From assembly GCF_016745835.1 (NCBI RefSeq), contig NZ_JAERVL010000001.1, forward strand, positions 558,001 to 622,000: a stretch of 64,000 nucleotides of DNA. Direction: 5' to 3'. Within the stretch, counting starts at the first letter, position 1. Every line of letters begins with the position of its first letter. The DNA comes from Caldalkalibacillus salinus (GTDB lineage Bacteria; Bacillota; Bacilli; Caldalkalibacillales; JCM-10596). Both the position numbers and the translations under genes were made by a program. Below are positions 1 through 9,535 of the stretch, one piece after another. The notes beneath the pieces are model-generated. The model searched no databases. It saw nothing but the letters and a program-made list of their open reading frames with translations, and was not told the DNA's origin.

Positions 1-1
1 A

Positions 2-514
2 AAAAATTCATTCGATAAAAATGAAGCTTTAAATGATTTAATTGCATGGATAAACAAAAACTATGAATCTAAGAATTCATCTGACACCTTGGAAAGGGAT
101 CTTGATTGCTTAATTAAACAATATTTTTCAAGAATTAAATCAGATGATCCGGAGGAAGTTATTCAGAGTCCGCTATCATCCTTGAATTTGCTTGAAGAAA
201 TAGATGGTAGGATTTATAAAAAGAATCCCAAATTTGAAGATATTGGTCTAACAGCTTTAATGTACGTAATATTAGGGTATGGTCAATCTGAAATTTCTAT
301 TGATGAAATTGAGAATAGCAAAAAACTTTGGGGCAAGGTTTTTAATTTACAGAGAAGTGAGATTGTTAGGGCAATTGAGCAGTTAGTAAACACTTCTAAA
401 TATCCCCTTGTATTCGATAGAACTAATAGGTTGGACATAGTTAGAGTTACTCTTGTGGATCCAATTGAATTTTTGAAAGAAGAGTATGTTAGAAAAGAAA
501 GGGCATTAAGATGA
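2..514 (+). CDS. sspB: SspB-like DUF4007 protein, C-terminal part (5' end outside window)
   Basis: The frame is open to the left edge of the window, so this is the C-terminal part (about 170 residues) of a longer protein; a TTG at 89 is the first start codon but no start is needed here. The visible part has the look of the C-terminal half of DUF4007: a 'DLDCLIKQYF' segment, then 'SPLSSLNLLEE', and a final winged-helix-like stretch ending in 'RLDIVRVTL'. In known Ssp systems SspB is a DNA-nicking protein that works with SspC and SspD to put sulphur into one DNA strand. The stop overlaps the start of the next gene by 4 bp, so the genes are translationally coupled. Assignment rests on pattern memory plus the DUF4007-ATPase-PAPS reductase order; sspA, the cysteine desulfurase, would be upstream or elsewhere. 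Confidence 0.68.
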   Translation, partial: KNSFDKNEALNDLIAWINKNYESKNSSDTLERDLDCLIKQYFSRIKSDDPEEVIQSPLSSLNLLEEIDGRIYKKNPKFEDIGLTALMYVILGYGQSEISIDEIENSKKLWGKVFNLQRSEIVRAIEQLVNTSKYPLVFDRTNRLDIVRVTLVDPIEFLKEEYVRKERALR

Positions 515-3500
515 TAACTATAAAGAGTAAATTTAAGTCGAGTGTTAATATCAAACTAGATTTGGGGAGTAATTGGATAGCCGAAAGATATATTCCTACA
601 CCAACTCATTCAGAAAGTCTTGCAGGAGTGTTAGAAGGCTTTTTAGATAAAGGACATAAGTCACATATATTAATAGGGTCTTATGGGTCAGGAAAGTCAA
701 TGGTCGGTACTTTAGTAGGAAATATTGTTTCAAAGAACATTAAAACCCAAACGTTCAAGGAACTAATTAACAAATTTGACAGAGTTAATACTAAAGAGTC
801 AGATGTTGGTTATTTATTAAACCAATTAAGGAGTATGAAAAAAATATATATACCTGTTGTTATAAATGGAAACCAAGGGAACTTTCGAGAAACAATAGTA
901 TCATCAATTCATAAGTCGATTAATAATGTTGGCTTTGACTTTTCTATACCTTCATATGTAGATAAAATTAAGAAAATGATTAGTTTATGGGAGGAAAAGT
1001 ATCAAGGTACATTTATTCAATTTAAAAAGGAGTTAAAGAGTAATAATTGGGGCTTAGAGGACTTTATCAAAGAAATAAATGAATATGAGATAGAAACAAT
1101 AAATTGGTTCAAAAAAATCTATCCATTATTAACAGCCGGTGCTGAATTAAGCCCTTCTTATAACCTTGACTTAACTGAACACTTAACACTTATTTTAGAT
1201 GAATTAGATAAAAAAGGTTATGGAATCTATCTTGTTTATGATGAGTTCGGTCGTTTTCTTCAAAGTTTAGATAAGTATGAAACCGTTGAAGCCATGCAGG
1301 ATATACAAGATATTGCAGAATTGGCTGATCATCATCCAAGTGCTAATTTTAACGTGTTATTAATAACACATAGAAATCTAAATCAGTACTTTTTAAGTTA
1401 TGGTGAAGAGTTACAGAATGAATTCAAAAGAATTCAAGGCCGATTTAGGATATACCATACACAAAGTGACCCTGCGACATTTATTAGGTTGTCTAGTCAA
1501 GTTACTTCAGAATATAGGGATAATTGGAGTCAAGATTATAAATTTGAAAATGAAGTTATAAAGTATGACTTATTTCCTGAATTGAATGGAAGAGAAAAGA
1601 AAACAATTGTTGTGGAAAATTCATACCCATTACATCCTGTAACACTTTATGCGCTTCCTCGTTTAGCAAACGCTGTAGCCCAGAATGAGCGAACGTTGTT
1701 TACCTTTTTAGAGAGTAATGAAAAGGGTGGCTTAGCAAACTATTTCGGTGAAGAGAAAACATGGTATTATACTAGCAGTCTTTTTGATTATTTTGAACCT
1801 GCTTTCCAAGAGTTTGAAAATGACTCCCTAATTGGAAGAGCATACGTTAAATATCTTAGAGTTAAAAAAAGAGTAGGTAATTCGGCTTCTGCCTCACACG
1901 AGTTACAAGTATTGAAGCTTTTAACTTTATGGGACATAGCTAGTTTAAATAGTAAACGTAAGTTAACTAAGGATTTTATATCCTTTGCGTTGAATTGGGA
2001 AGGTAATAAAGTTAACAAAGTAATGAACACACTAGAAGGCAAGAAGCTTATTAGATATAGGTTAGCGGATGACAATTGGGAGGTATTTGAAGGTAGTGCT
2101 ATAAATTTAAAAGAAAAAATACGAGAGAAGAACCTCCTTGGCATAAACAAGTCAGAGAAAATAAATATTATTAACACAATACTGGATTCAAAGTTTGCTT
2201 ATCCGAAGAGATATAATGATGAAAAAAATATGATTCGGTTTGCGGCTATACAACCGGTATATGATAGTGATTTAACAGAAAGCCTTATTAGTGAATATAG
2301 TAATGACAATACTTCAGACTTTAAAGTACTATATGTTCTTCATGAGAAAGGTGAAGATACGGAAACTTTAAGGAATAATATTATTAAAATAAGTGAAAAT
2401 CACCATAAATTACTATTTGCATTCACAAAGAGACATACTAACAAATTAGATGATGGAATTATAGAACTCTCATCTATTGAGAAATTACTAGATGATAAAT
2501 ATTTATTAAATGAAGATCCTATCGTGGAAGAAGAATTGTTAAAAATAAAGGAAAACACAACACATAAATTAAAAGAGTATCTAGAGCCTTTCACTCAGTT
2601 TAAAGGGTCCTTATGGATTTATGATGGTACTCAAGTAAACATAAAAAGTCGAATGTCACTAAGTGAACACTTATCTAAAATGGCATCTAAGTACTATGGA
2701 AATACACCGGTTATTAATAATGAGTCATTTAACCGAAGAAATATCTCGAAGCAACAGTTAAATGCTGCTAAAGAGGTTGTAAATTCTATTATCGGAGGGA
2801 CCAGTGATTATAAGTTTAAGGGTCCAGCAAAGTTGATTTATGCCTCTGTAGTGAAAAACAATCATATTAACATGCAAGATGAAAGTGCTGATGTACGGTT
2901 ATTACGTCAAGAACTTATGAGAGTGGTAAAATCAGATCGGGGAACCTTCGAAAGCCTTGTTAACATATTTGTAGGTAAAAATTTCGGTATTAGAGTCCCA
3001 GTTATTCCAGTCCTATTAGTAGCCATATTAAAAGAGGAATGGAAATATATAATGTTTTATCATAAAGATGGTTCATACATTAATGAGGTTGATGCGGATA
3101 TATTGTATGATAGAATGCTTGATAAGCCAGAAAATTACACATTCACTCATCAAAAGTTAGATAATAAATATAAGAGTATAATTGATACTATTGATAACTG
3201 CTTTAAAGAATATAAAGAAGAGATAGATAATTCATATCACCCTAGTGTTAGAATAAATAGAATGTTATTGAGGTGGTTAAATAGTCTACCAAAGATTGCT
3301 CAAAAGACTAATAAGCTATCCGAGGAAGCAATACTATTTAAGAAGTTGGTTTCTAAAGGGGAATTCGAACCAGATACAGCACTAAAGGAGTTATTCAAAT
3401 TAAAATATAACGAGAATACAGTCAACAAGATAAAACATGAATGTGAAGGGTATTCTCAGAAACATAAACAGTTAATTGAGAAAACAGTATTTGACTTAAC

Positions 3501-3924
3501 TAACACTAATTCATTCGACGATTTACTTAATTACGTTAAGAGTCAAAGTGAATTAGTAAAAGTGGATAATAAATTTTATAACTTAATGTTAACAACAAAA
3601 GAGGATAATTGGGTAGATGAGTTATCTAGTGAATTAGTTGGTGTAAATAGAGTAGATTGGTCTGATGCAACAAGTGAAGTTTTCTTTAAAACAATCAAAT
3701 CACTAGTAGAAATAAAGGATATAGACTTAAAAGATGAGTATCACGAAGTCAAGATTGATTCAAAAACTTTAGCAATACCAAAAAGAGACTTATCACCAAA
3801 AGGGAATATTATTTATTCTAATGTAAAAACAGACCTTGAGTTAATGGCTAGAAAATTGCCTAAAGAAGAAATTACTGCACTATTATACAAATTATTGGTA
3901 GATTATTATGAAGAAAATAGATAG
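511..3924 (+). CDS. sspC: SspC-like P-loop ATPase of the phosphorothioation module
   Basis: A 1137-residue cytoplasmic ATPase. A Walker A motif, GSYGSGKS, sits at about residues 56-63, and a Walker B-like 'YLVYDEFGRFL' at about 237-247; a 'LLITHRNLNQY' stretch just after it resembles a sensor region. The rest is helical and lysine/glutamate-rich with no other motif I can name. It lies between the DUF4007 gene (4-bp overlap) and the PAPS-reductase-like gene (12 bp to its likely start). That order matches Ssp modules, where SspC is the ATPase needed for DNA sulphur modification. A large ATPase next to a PAPS reductase also occurs in type 4 BREX, but no PglZ or BrxL is visible and DUF4007 points to Ssp. 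Confidence 0.66.
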   Translation: MITIKSKFKSSVNIKLDLGSNWIAERYIPTPTHSESLAGVLEGFLDKGHKSHILIGSYGSGKSMVGTLVGNIVSKNIKTQTFKELINKFDRVNTKESDVGYLLNQLRSMKKIYIPVVINGNQGNFRETIVSSIHKSINNVGFDFSIPSYVDKIKKMISLWEEKYQGTFIQFKKELKSNNWGLEDFIKEINEYEIETINWFKKIYPLLTAGAELSPSYNLDLTEHLTLILDELDKKGYGIYLVYDEFGRFLQSLDKYETVEAMQDIQDIAELADHHPSANFNVLLITHRNLNQYFLSYGEELQNEFKRIQGRFRIYHTQSDPATFIRLSSQVTSEYRDNWSQDYKFENEVIKYDLFPELNGREKKTIVVENSYPLHPVTLYALPRLANAVAQNERTLFTFLESNEKGGLANYFGEEKTWYYTSSLFDYFEPAFQEFENDSLIGRAYVKYLRVKKRVGNSASASHELQVLKLLTLWDIASLNSKRKLTKDFISFALNWEGNKVNKVMNTLEGKKLIRYRLADDNWEVFEGSAINLKEKIREKNLLGINKSEKINIINTILDSKFAYPKRYNDEKNMIRFAAIQPVYDSDLTESLISEYSNDNTSDFKVLYVLHEKGEDTETLRNNIIKISENHHKLLFAFTKRHTNKLDDGIIELSSIEKLLDDKYLLNEDPIVEEELLKIKENTTHKLKEYLEPFTQFKGSLWIYDGTQVNIKSRMSLSEHLSKMASKYYGNTPVINNESFNRRNISKQQLNAAKEVVNSIIGGTSDYKFKGPAKLIYASVVKNNHINMQDESADVRLLRQELMRVVKSDRGTFESLVNIFVGKNFGIRVPVIPVLLVAILKEEWKYIMFYHKDGSYINEVDADILYDRMLDKPENYTFTHQKLDNKYKSIIDTIDNCFKEYKEEIDNSYHPSVRINRMLLRWLNSLPKIAQKTNKLSEEAILFKKLVSKGEFEPDTALKELFKLKYNENTVNKIKHECEGYSQKHKQLIEKTVFDLTNTNSFDDLLNYVKSQSELVKVDNKFYNLMLTTKEDNWVDELSSELVGVNRVDWSDATSEVFFKTIKSLVEIKDIDLKDEYHEVKIDSKTLAIPKRDLSPKGNIIYSNVKTDLELMARKLPKEEITALLYKLLVDYYEENR

Positions 3925-3935
3925 GAGTGAGTAAT

Positions 3936-4751
3936 ATGTATGGTAGAGAACCAATATATATTGCAATGTTTAGCGGTGGTGCGGCAAGTTCCTATGTTGC
4001 ATACTTGATGGTTCAAAAACATGGTGCAGAGAAGTCCCAGTTGTTTTTTACTGATACACTTTGGGAACACAAAGATAATAAGCGCTTTATGATAGAGATA
4101 GCTGAGAAAATCGGTATAGATATCAAAACTGTAAGAGATGGAAGAACACCAGAAGAAGTATTTGAGGAGACTAAATTCTTAGGTAACTCTAGGCTTGCAA
4201 AATGTTCATCTGAATTAAAGGTTCATCAGACAATGGTGTATCTTGAAGAGTTGCGTGATCAAGGATATGAACCAATTCTTTACTTTGGAATTGGCAAACA
4301 TGAGAAGCGAAGAAGAGAAGGGATTGAGAGATTATATAATCACTTCTTACTTCCCCGTGACGGTGAAGAACAACCAGTAAAAACTGTATTTCCTCTCTAT
4401 GAGAGTAATATTTCCGATGATGAAATAAAAGAAATAATCACAAAAGATTGGGAAATTGAACTACCTGAAATGTATCATTTAGGATTCTCTCATGCCAATT
4501 GTGGTGGAAGATGTGTAAGGGGTGGATTTAACCACTATAAGCATTTATATGAGACTTGGCCGAGTGTTTATATTGAACAAGAAGAAATGGAAAGCAGACT
4601 TAGGGATCAATTAGGTGATGTTACTATCCTTAAAAGGAATGGAAAGCCTTTTACCTTAGAGGAATACAGAAAAGAGTTAGACAAAGACTCTGAAGTAGCA
4701 AAAAAATTGGCTGAAGAAACAGATATACCTTGTGTATGTCATTATGCTTAG
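3936..4751 (+). CDS. sspD: SspD-like PAPS-reductase-family ATP pyrophosphatase
   Basis: A 271-residue PP-loop protein. The N-terminal 'FSGGAASS' is the ATP pyrophosphatase loop, followed by 'FFTDTLWEHKDN', the usual acidic strand of the PAPS reductase fold. C-terminal cysteines ('CGGRCVRGG' and a final 'CVCHYA') could hold an iron-sulphur cluster or carry sulphur. In Ssp and Dnd systems this family activates the DNA backbone by adenylation before sulphur insertion. I chose ATG 3936, since AGGAG at 3923-3927 lies 8 bases before it; a GTG at 3927 would overlap that ribosome site. It is the last gene before a hairpin and the IS110 element, so it probably ends the operon. It is about half the length of DndC, which favours SspD. 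Confidence 0.7.
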   Translation: MYGREPIYIAMFSGGAASSYVAYLMVQKHGAEKSQLFFTDTLWEHKDNKRFMIEIAEKIGIDIKTVRDGRTPEEVFEETKFLGNSRLAKCSSELKVHQTMVYLEELRDQGYEPILYFGIGKHEKRRREGIERLYNHFLLPRDGEEQPVKTVFPLYESNISDDEIKEIITKDWEIELPEMYHLGFSHANCGGRCVRGGFNHYKHLYETWPSVYIEQEEMESRLRDQLGDVTILKRNGKPFTLEEYRKELDKDSEVAKKLAEETDIPCVCHYA

Positions 4752-5326
4752 GTCTGCAAATATGACTATAAACTAAGGGCTTGGAGGAATCCAAGTCCTT
4801 TGATATAAGTTCTCATGAAAAATTACAGTTGAAACATACTTATCCAATTTGAAAAACTTGATGAAGGGATATCTTGCTGGTATAGATTTGCAAATATTAG
4901 AAACTTCCCAGTCATTAGCTGTCATAGCCTTTGAGATGGACCACCTTTTAATTAACACTTATCACCAAATAACAATAAGTGAGGAAAAATAACAGACCAC
5001 CATCTTGTGATAAAGGAATAGCTATAGTTTTGCGTGTTTGAAAAATGATATAAAAAAATTGACTGATATTAAATAAGGTCAGCATCCAAACGAGTTTGAT
5101 TGTGGAGTGGGATGTCAATTACATAGTAGACTAAGTACTGAGTACTGTGCAGTAAAAAGTTTTTGCGAAGACGTATTTGTTTATAGATAAGAACAGGAAA
5201 AAGTATCTGTTGTAGATTTATAAATTAGAGTTTCTCTCCATACAAATAGCATTTATTCCATAGTAAATCAAATAAATTTCATAGGAGCATTCCTGTAATG
5301 AAGAAATTTGAGGTTTGAACAAAAAA
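4752..5326. other. Non-coding AT-rich gap before the IS110 element
   Basis: Apart from the hairpin at 4775-4801 I see no gene here. Short frames on both strands lack ribosome sites and recognisable motifs. The left end of the IS110 element is probably within the last part of this stretch but no terminal repeat could be fixed. Confidence 0.5.
4775..4801 (+). terminator. Hairpin after the sspBCD-like genes
   Basis: AAGGGCTTGGA at 4775-4785 pairs with TCCAAGTCCTT at 4790-4800 (11 bp with one G-T pair, 4-base loop). There is no long T run behind it, so it may be a weak terminator or an RNA-stabilising stem. Confidence 0.5.
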
Positions 5327-5328
5327 AG

Positions 5329-5398
5329 CCCCCTTGGTATGATACGAGGTGTCCAAAGCTGATCAGCACTACGGACCCTTAATTAATACCCAAGGAGG
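5329..5398 (+). promoter_or_regulatory. Hairpin sequestering the transposase ribosome binding site
   Basis: CCCCCTTGGTAT at 5329-5340 is nearly complementary to ATACCCAAGGAGG at 5386-5398, which contains the AAGGAGG ribosome site 7 bases before ATG 5406. The 45-base loop also has the palindrome GCTGATCAGC. Long transcripts reading in from outside would fold and hide the ribosome site, a common way for IS elements to limit transposase made from external promoters. The pairing is seen directly; the regulatory effect is inferred. Confidence 0.6.
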
Positions 5399-5405
5399 AC
5401 TTAGA

Positions 5406-6688
5406 ATGAATTATACTCAAAATCACAAAATATCGCAAATCACACCGTCAACTCTCATTGTTGGAATTGACGTTGCCAAAGATAAACATGTGGCGCGTGC
5501 CCAGGATGATCGAGGCATTGAGTATGGTAAGCGATTGATCTTTGAAAATCGTATACATGGATTTGAAAAGCTTTTAGATTGGGCTCAACAACATGCTAAG
5601 GCGAATGAGAAAAATCACATCATCTTCGGCGTTGAACCAACGGGGCACTTTTGGATGAATCTAGCCTATTACCTTACCGCAAAAGGGTATGACTTTGTAC
5701 TGGTCAATCCGATGCATGTCAAGAAGAGCAAAGAGCTAGATGACAACTCTCCAACGAAGAACGATACAAAGGATGCCAAAGTGATTGCGCAACTGATCAA
5801 GGATGGGCGGTACTCCGTACCAAATCTCTTAGAAGGTATTTATGCTGAACTAAGAGAAGGCGCTAAATTAAGAGACCAGCTCACAAAACAGTTGATGGTC
5901 ATTGAGGGGCGTATTCAAAATTGCATTCAACGTTACTTTCCAGAGTTCTTCGATGTGTTTGGAGATTGGAAAGGCAAAGCAGCCCTGTGTACATTACGCA
6001 TGTTCCCATTTCCTTCAGAGATTAAGGAGATGACACCGGAAGGTGTTCTAGCGAAATGGAAGCCTTTTGTACAACGTGGGGTTGGGATCAAGCGAGCAAC
6101 AAAGCTAGTTGAAACAGCTAAAAAGAGTATTGGGATTCAAGTTGGCTTGAGTTTTGCTAAACGTGAAATGGGCTGCCTGCTTGACCAATACGAGCTATAC
6201 AAGACACAGATTGAACAGTTGGATGAAATGCTAGAAGCTTTAGTTGTATCATTACCAGGTGCAAATGAAATGATAGCGATCCCTGGTCTAGGGACAACCA
6301 CAGTGGCGTTATTCTTTGCTGAAGTTGGTAACATAAGGAACTACAGCCACCCTCAGCAATTAGTTAACTTAGCAGGGCTCTCCTTGCGAGAACATAGCTC
6401 AGGTAAGTTTAAAGGGCAAACAAGGATTTCTAAACGGGGACGAAGTCGACTACGAAGAACATTGTATCTAGCTATTCGCCCACTCGTTGCCCATAATCCA
6501 ATCTTTAAAGCCTTGCACCATTACTATACAAAACGATCTGACGCCCATTAAAGAAGCAACAGTCACTGATTGCCGTATGTTGCAAACTACTTCGCATCTT
6601 GTTTGTCATTGGTCATAAACAGTGTAAATTTGATGGTTTAAAGCTATTGCGAGGGTTACCTCAAAGTAATACATTACAGGTTGCTTAA
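5406..6688 (+). pseudogene. IS110-family transposase, frameshifted near its C-terminus
   Basis: The frame from ATG 5406 carries the N-terminal DEDD nuclease signature of IS110 ('VGIDVAKDKHVARA', 'GVEPTGHFW') and the C-terminal transposase_20 region ('IPGLGTTTVALFFAEVG', 'GLSLREHSSG'). It stops at 6551. In the frame offset by one base, starting about 6545, the missing tail is present ('PLKKQQSLIAVCCKLLRILF') and runs to a stop at 6688. A single-base deletion near 6543-6545 explains this. ATG 5406 was chosen over GTG 5349 because AAGGAGG lies just before it. The protein would lose about 48 residues, so the element is probably inactive unless frameshifting occurs during translation. Confidence 0.82.
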
Positions 6689-6739
6689 ATTTAAATACCT
6701 GTTAATCACTTCTGAATACTTACTAGAATCTCAACAAAC

Positions 6740-6930
6740 ACCAATAGTGCAGAGTCGGAGCTTATATATTCCATACGGGCAGATGACCCAGCATAGGAGC
6801 ATATCCGACCTCCACCTCATGGATACGCAGGAAGAAGGAATGTATGGACCATAATCCGGTGAGATATGGGAGGGTGAGCGACCGTGAGCTGTGTGGAGAT
6901 TTCAGGCACGGTTATATACTTTTACCAAAC
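6740..6930 (+). ncRNA. Possible IS110-associated guide RNA region
   Basis: Between the transposase tail and the next gene is a strongly patterned stretch with higher GC than its surroundings. Short complementary segments are visible, such as GAGCTGTGTG (6887-6896) against CAGGCACGGTT (6903-6913), and the purine-rich 'GGTGAGATATGGGAGGGTGAGCG'-type run precedes them. This fits a structured RNA in the 3' flank, as in the IS1111 branch of IS110. No covariance evidence was available, and the limits are approximate. A group II intron remnant was considered and rejected. Confidence 0.35.
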
Positions 6931-7098
6931 TTAACCAGTTCGGAAGATAGGATGCCCACCATATTTACAATAATTAAAATTTAAACCATATGTATCCATT
7001 TTAAACGGTGTGTCAGCTATTATGTGTTTATGAAATTTTGAGAATACGAGAGTATTCGGGAGAAAATTAAACTTTATAGAGGGAAGGAAGGTCAAGTT

Positions 7099-9516
7099 TT
7101 GAAAAAAGATAAATATTTCGAAATTGCATTAAATACAAGCACAAGTAAAATATTCAACGAATTAAAAAATATTAAAGAGTCTTCAGATGCAAAAAAAAAT
7201 GAAATTCGTCGCAGATGGATATGGGAACTAATTCAAAATGCTTCTGATTGTACACCTAAAGACAGTTCGATTAACATATCTTTAGAAGTTGCGTATGATA
7301 GAATTTCCTTCAGTCATGATGGAACACCTTTTTCATATGACAATCTATTCTCGTTAATAACTCAGTGTTCTGAAAAACAACTATCTGAAGATAAATTGAC
7401 AGGAAAATTTGGTACGGGATTTATGTCTACTTTTTTATTATCGGAGATTGTTGAACTTGAAGGGACTTTTATTTGCGAAAATGGTAACAGGACTGATATG
7501 AATTTTACCATTGACCGTACTAATGGAACCTATCCTGATATTAGAAATAAAACAGAAGAAATGTTAAGTGAGTTAGATACTTTAAACCATAGCACTAATG
7601 GAGATATGGAGAAAGTAAATAAAACAAAATTCATTTACAATCTTAACGGAACCCCTGAATCATTAGCTGCAGTTAAACAGGGGGTAGATGATTTAATAGC
7701 ATCATTACCCTATCTATTAGCATTTAATCAAAATATAAATTCAATTAATTATAATGGCTTAATTTATGAAAGAGCAACTACCGATTCTATACCTTCTCCA
7801 TTAGATAGAAACATATTCTCTATAAAAACTAACAATGTTGAAAACGATACTCCGAAGTATATACTCTGTCTAAAACGGAACAACGTAACAATCGCTTGCC
7901 CTGTTACATATGATTTCGATACTGCTTTATTGTCATTTTTAAGAATTCCTGAGAATATGCCAAAGTTATTTTGTAACTTCCCATTAATAGGAAGCGAGGA
8001 CTACGCATTTCCTATCATTGTGAATTCTGATTTATTTGATGTTGAAATAGATCGTAACGCTATAAGAGATGGTAATGCAGAGAATAAAAAGATAATTGAA
8101 GAAGCTGTTTATTTATATAAAAAATTAATAGACTATTGTACTGATAATGTAACTACTAGAGACGAATTTAAAATATGTTTATTAAAAAGTGGCCAGTATT
8201 ATGGTCTTCAAAAATATTGCTATGATGAAATTAAGGATTATATAGAGAAAAAACCCCTTATTCCAATTAACAGCCCTTCTTCCGATTACGAAAGAATGTC
8301 TTATTTAGATGATTCTGGAGACATTCAAATTCATCTACCGAAAGCAAAAAAGGGAGACAATGATCTTTTATTTTGGGAATTATTCACTGATGGTGGATAT
8401 GTTAATATACCTACAAGAGATACCTTCTTAGGTTGGAGAAAGGTATTTGGTGGTAACTTCTATTTAGAACACATTAATTCGATGCTCAAAGAAATGAATA
8501 TTGCCGAATTTAACGGATATTTTAAAGACGAATTCAAAACATGCGAGTGGTTAAATAGATTTTATTCATTATGGGTTGATGATGAAAGTATGGAAGAGGT
8601 TATTATATCTGCATTTGTTCCAACGCAAGAAAATAATTTCCGGCATGTTAGCAATGTCTCTTGTGATTCAAATATCAATGAGGAATTAAAAGGGATTTTA
8701 TTTGAGTTAGATTCATCCTATAAAAAGAAGTTACTGAATCTTAACATTTCAGCATTTGATTCCTTTTATGAAAAAAATCCTTTAAAACTACAAGATACGA
8801 AGTCATGTGCTGATTTAATAGAGCATAAAGTAACAGCTATTCTTTCAGAAGAGACAGTTAATCAAGCAGAGAGAAACAATGAAGTACAAGTGACTTTTAA
8901 TAAACTGACCGATTTCTTTTTAAAGGAACCTAAATTAGCTGAAGATTTCCTTCCTAAGAGTTTATCCAAAAGAATGCTGTTATCAACACCTGAAGAAACT
9001 TTAAGAAGAATGAAAATTGCTGAAAAAGTTGAACGAAATGGAATAGATATGAAAGGTTTAGATGAACTCATAAATAACCAACAACAAATCAAAAATATTT
9101 TAGCAAACCCACAATTAGACCTCGAACAAATAAGAGAATTATTAAAGCATGTTGTAACTTCGACGTCTGAAATGCGAAAGTATTTCGAAGCCTTATTAGA
9201 AAGAAGTGTTTCCAATGTCTATAGTTACTTAAAAGAATTACAGCGATATAGTCTTCCAACAACTTTAGAAGAATGGAAAGCTAATCAATACACTGAAACG
9301 ATATTCCCTATTAAAAAAGATGAAAAAGAATTAACAATTGTCATTCGCCCAACTGATGGTGACCAAATTATTTTTCATGATGATGGAGAATTAGAAGTTC
9401 TTGATAGTACAGAGTATGAGTTATGGACAGATAATGGTACTGAGCAAAAGAATATAACATTGGGTGATCTCCTCAAAACAACCGGTATCTCGAAGATACC
9501 TCTTAGGAAATTATAA
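7099..9516 (+). CDS. Sacsin/Hsp90-type GHKL ATPase, candidate defence sensor
   Basis: An 805-residue protein whose first 130 residues hold a GHKL ATP-binding fold: N box 'WELIQNASDC', G1 'FSHDGTPF' and G2 'TGKFGTGFMSTFLLS'. This matches the Hsp90-like domain of sacsin-type proteins often found in phage-defence islands. The remaining 650 residues are helical with no domain I can name. The start is TTG 7099, with GGAAGG about 8 bases upstream; no better in-frame start precedes it. The AlbA-TIR gene follows after 19 bp and is almost certainly co-transcribed, so this ATPase may sense infection and switch on the TIR effector. The codon bias is as AT-rich as the rest of the island. The function is inferred from architecture. 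Confidence 0.75.
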   Translation: MKKDKYFEIALNTSTSKIFNELKNIKESSDAKKNEIRRRWIWELIQNASDCTPKDSSINISLEVAYDRISFSHDGTPFSYDNLFSLITQCSEKQLSEDKLTGKFGTGFMSTFLLSEIVELEGTFICENGNRTDMNFTIDRTNGTYPDIRNKTEEMLSELDTLNHSTNGDMEKVNKTKFIYNLNGTPESLAAVKQGVDDLIASLPYLLAFNQNINSINYNGLIYERATTDSIPSPLDRNIFSIKTNNVENDTPKYILCLKRNNVTIACPVTYDFDTALLSFLRIPENMPKLFCNFPLIGSEDYAFPIIVNSDLFDVEIDRNAIRDGNAENKKIIEEAVYLYKKLIDYCTDNVTTRDEFKICLLKSGQYYGLQKYCYDEIKDYIEKKPLIPINSPSSDYERMSYLDDSGDIQIHLPKAKKGDNDLLFWELFTDGGYVNIPTRDTFLGWRKVFGGNFYLEHINSMLKEMNIAEFNGYFKDEFKTCEWLNRFYSLWVDDESMEEVIISAFVPTQENNFRHVSNVSCDSNINEELKGILFELDSSYKKKLLNLNISAFDSFYEKNPLKLQDTKSCADLIEHKVTAILSEETVNQAERNNEVQVTFNKLTDFFLKEPKLAEDFLPKSLSKRMLLSTPEETLRRMKIAEKVERNGIDMKGLDELINNQQQIKNILANPQLDLEQIRELLKHVVTSTSEMRKYFEALLERSVSNVYSYLKELQRYSLPTTLEEWKANQYTETIFPIKKDEKELTIVIRPTDGDQIIFHDDGELEVLDSTEYELWTDNGTEQKNITLGDLLKTTGISKIPLRKL

Positions 9517-9535
9517 AAGTCTGAGGTGCAAAATA

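Larger units (their letters stand above)
5327..6930 (+). mobile_element. IS110-family insertion sequence (ends approximate)
   Basis: The element consists of an upstream hairpin that covers the transposase ribosome site, a DEDD-type IS110 transposase broken by a frameshift, and about 240 bp of structured non-coding DNA downstream. IS110-family elements lack clear inverted repeats, so neither end can be fixed by eye. It sits between the sspBCD-like genes and the rest of the island. Non-coding guide ('bridge' or 'seeker') RNAs are encoded in the flanks of such elements. Confidence 0.6.

Noticed and set aside
2-4751. Type 4 BREX (BrxP/BrxC-like PAPS reductase and ATPase)
   Set aside because: The first gene looks like DUF4007 and no PglZ or BrxL is visible, so an Ssp module fits better.
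4773-4958. Small minus-strand frame after sspD
   Set aside because: It overlaps the terminator-like hairpin and has no recognisable features.
6740-6930. Group II intron domain remnant
   Set aside because: A GAGC...GGTT-like pairing suggests it, but there is no GUGYG-type start, no domain V hairpin and no maturase gene.
9464-9535. Longer N-terminus for the AlbA-TIR protein from GTG 9464
   Set aside because: It lies inside the preceding gene, lacks a ribosome site and adds a non-conserved basic tail.
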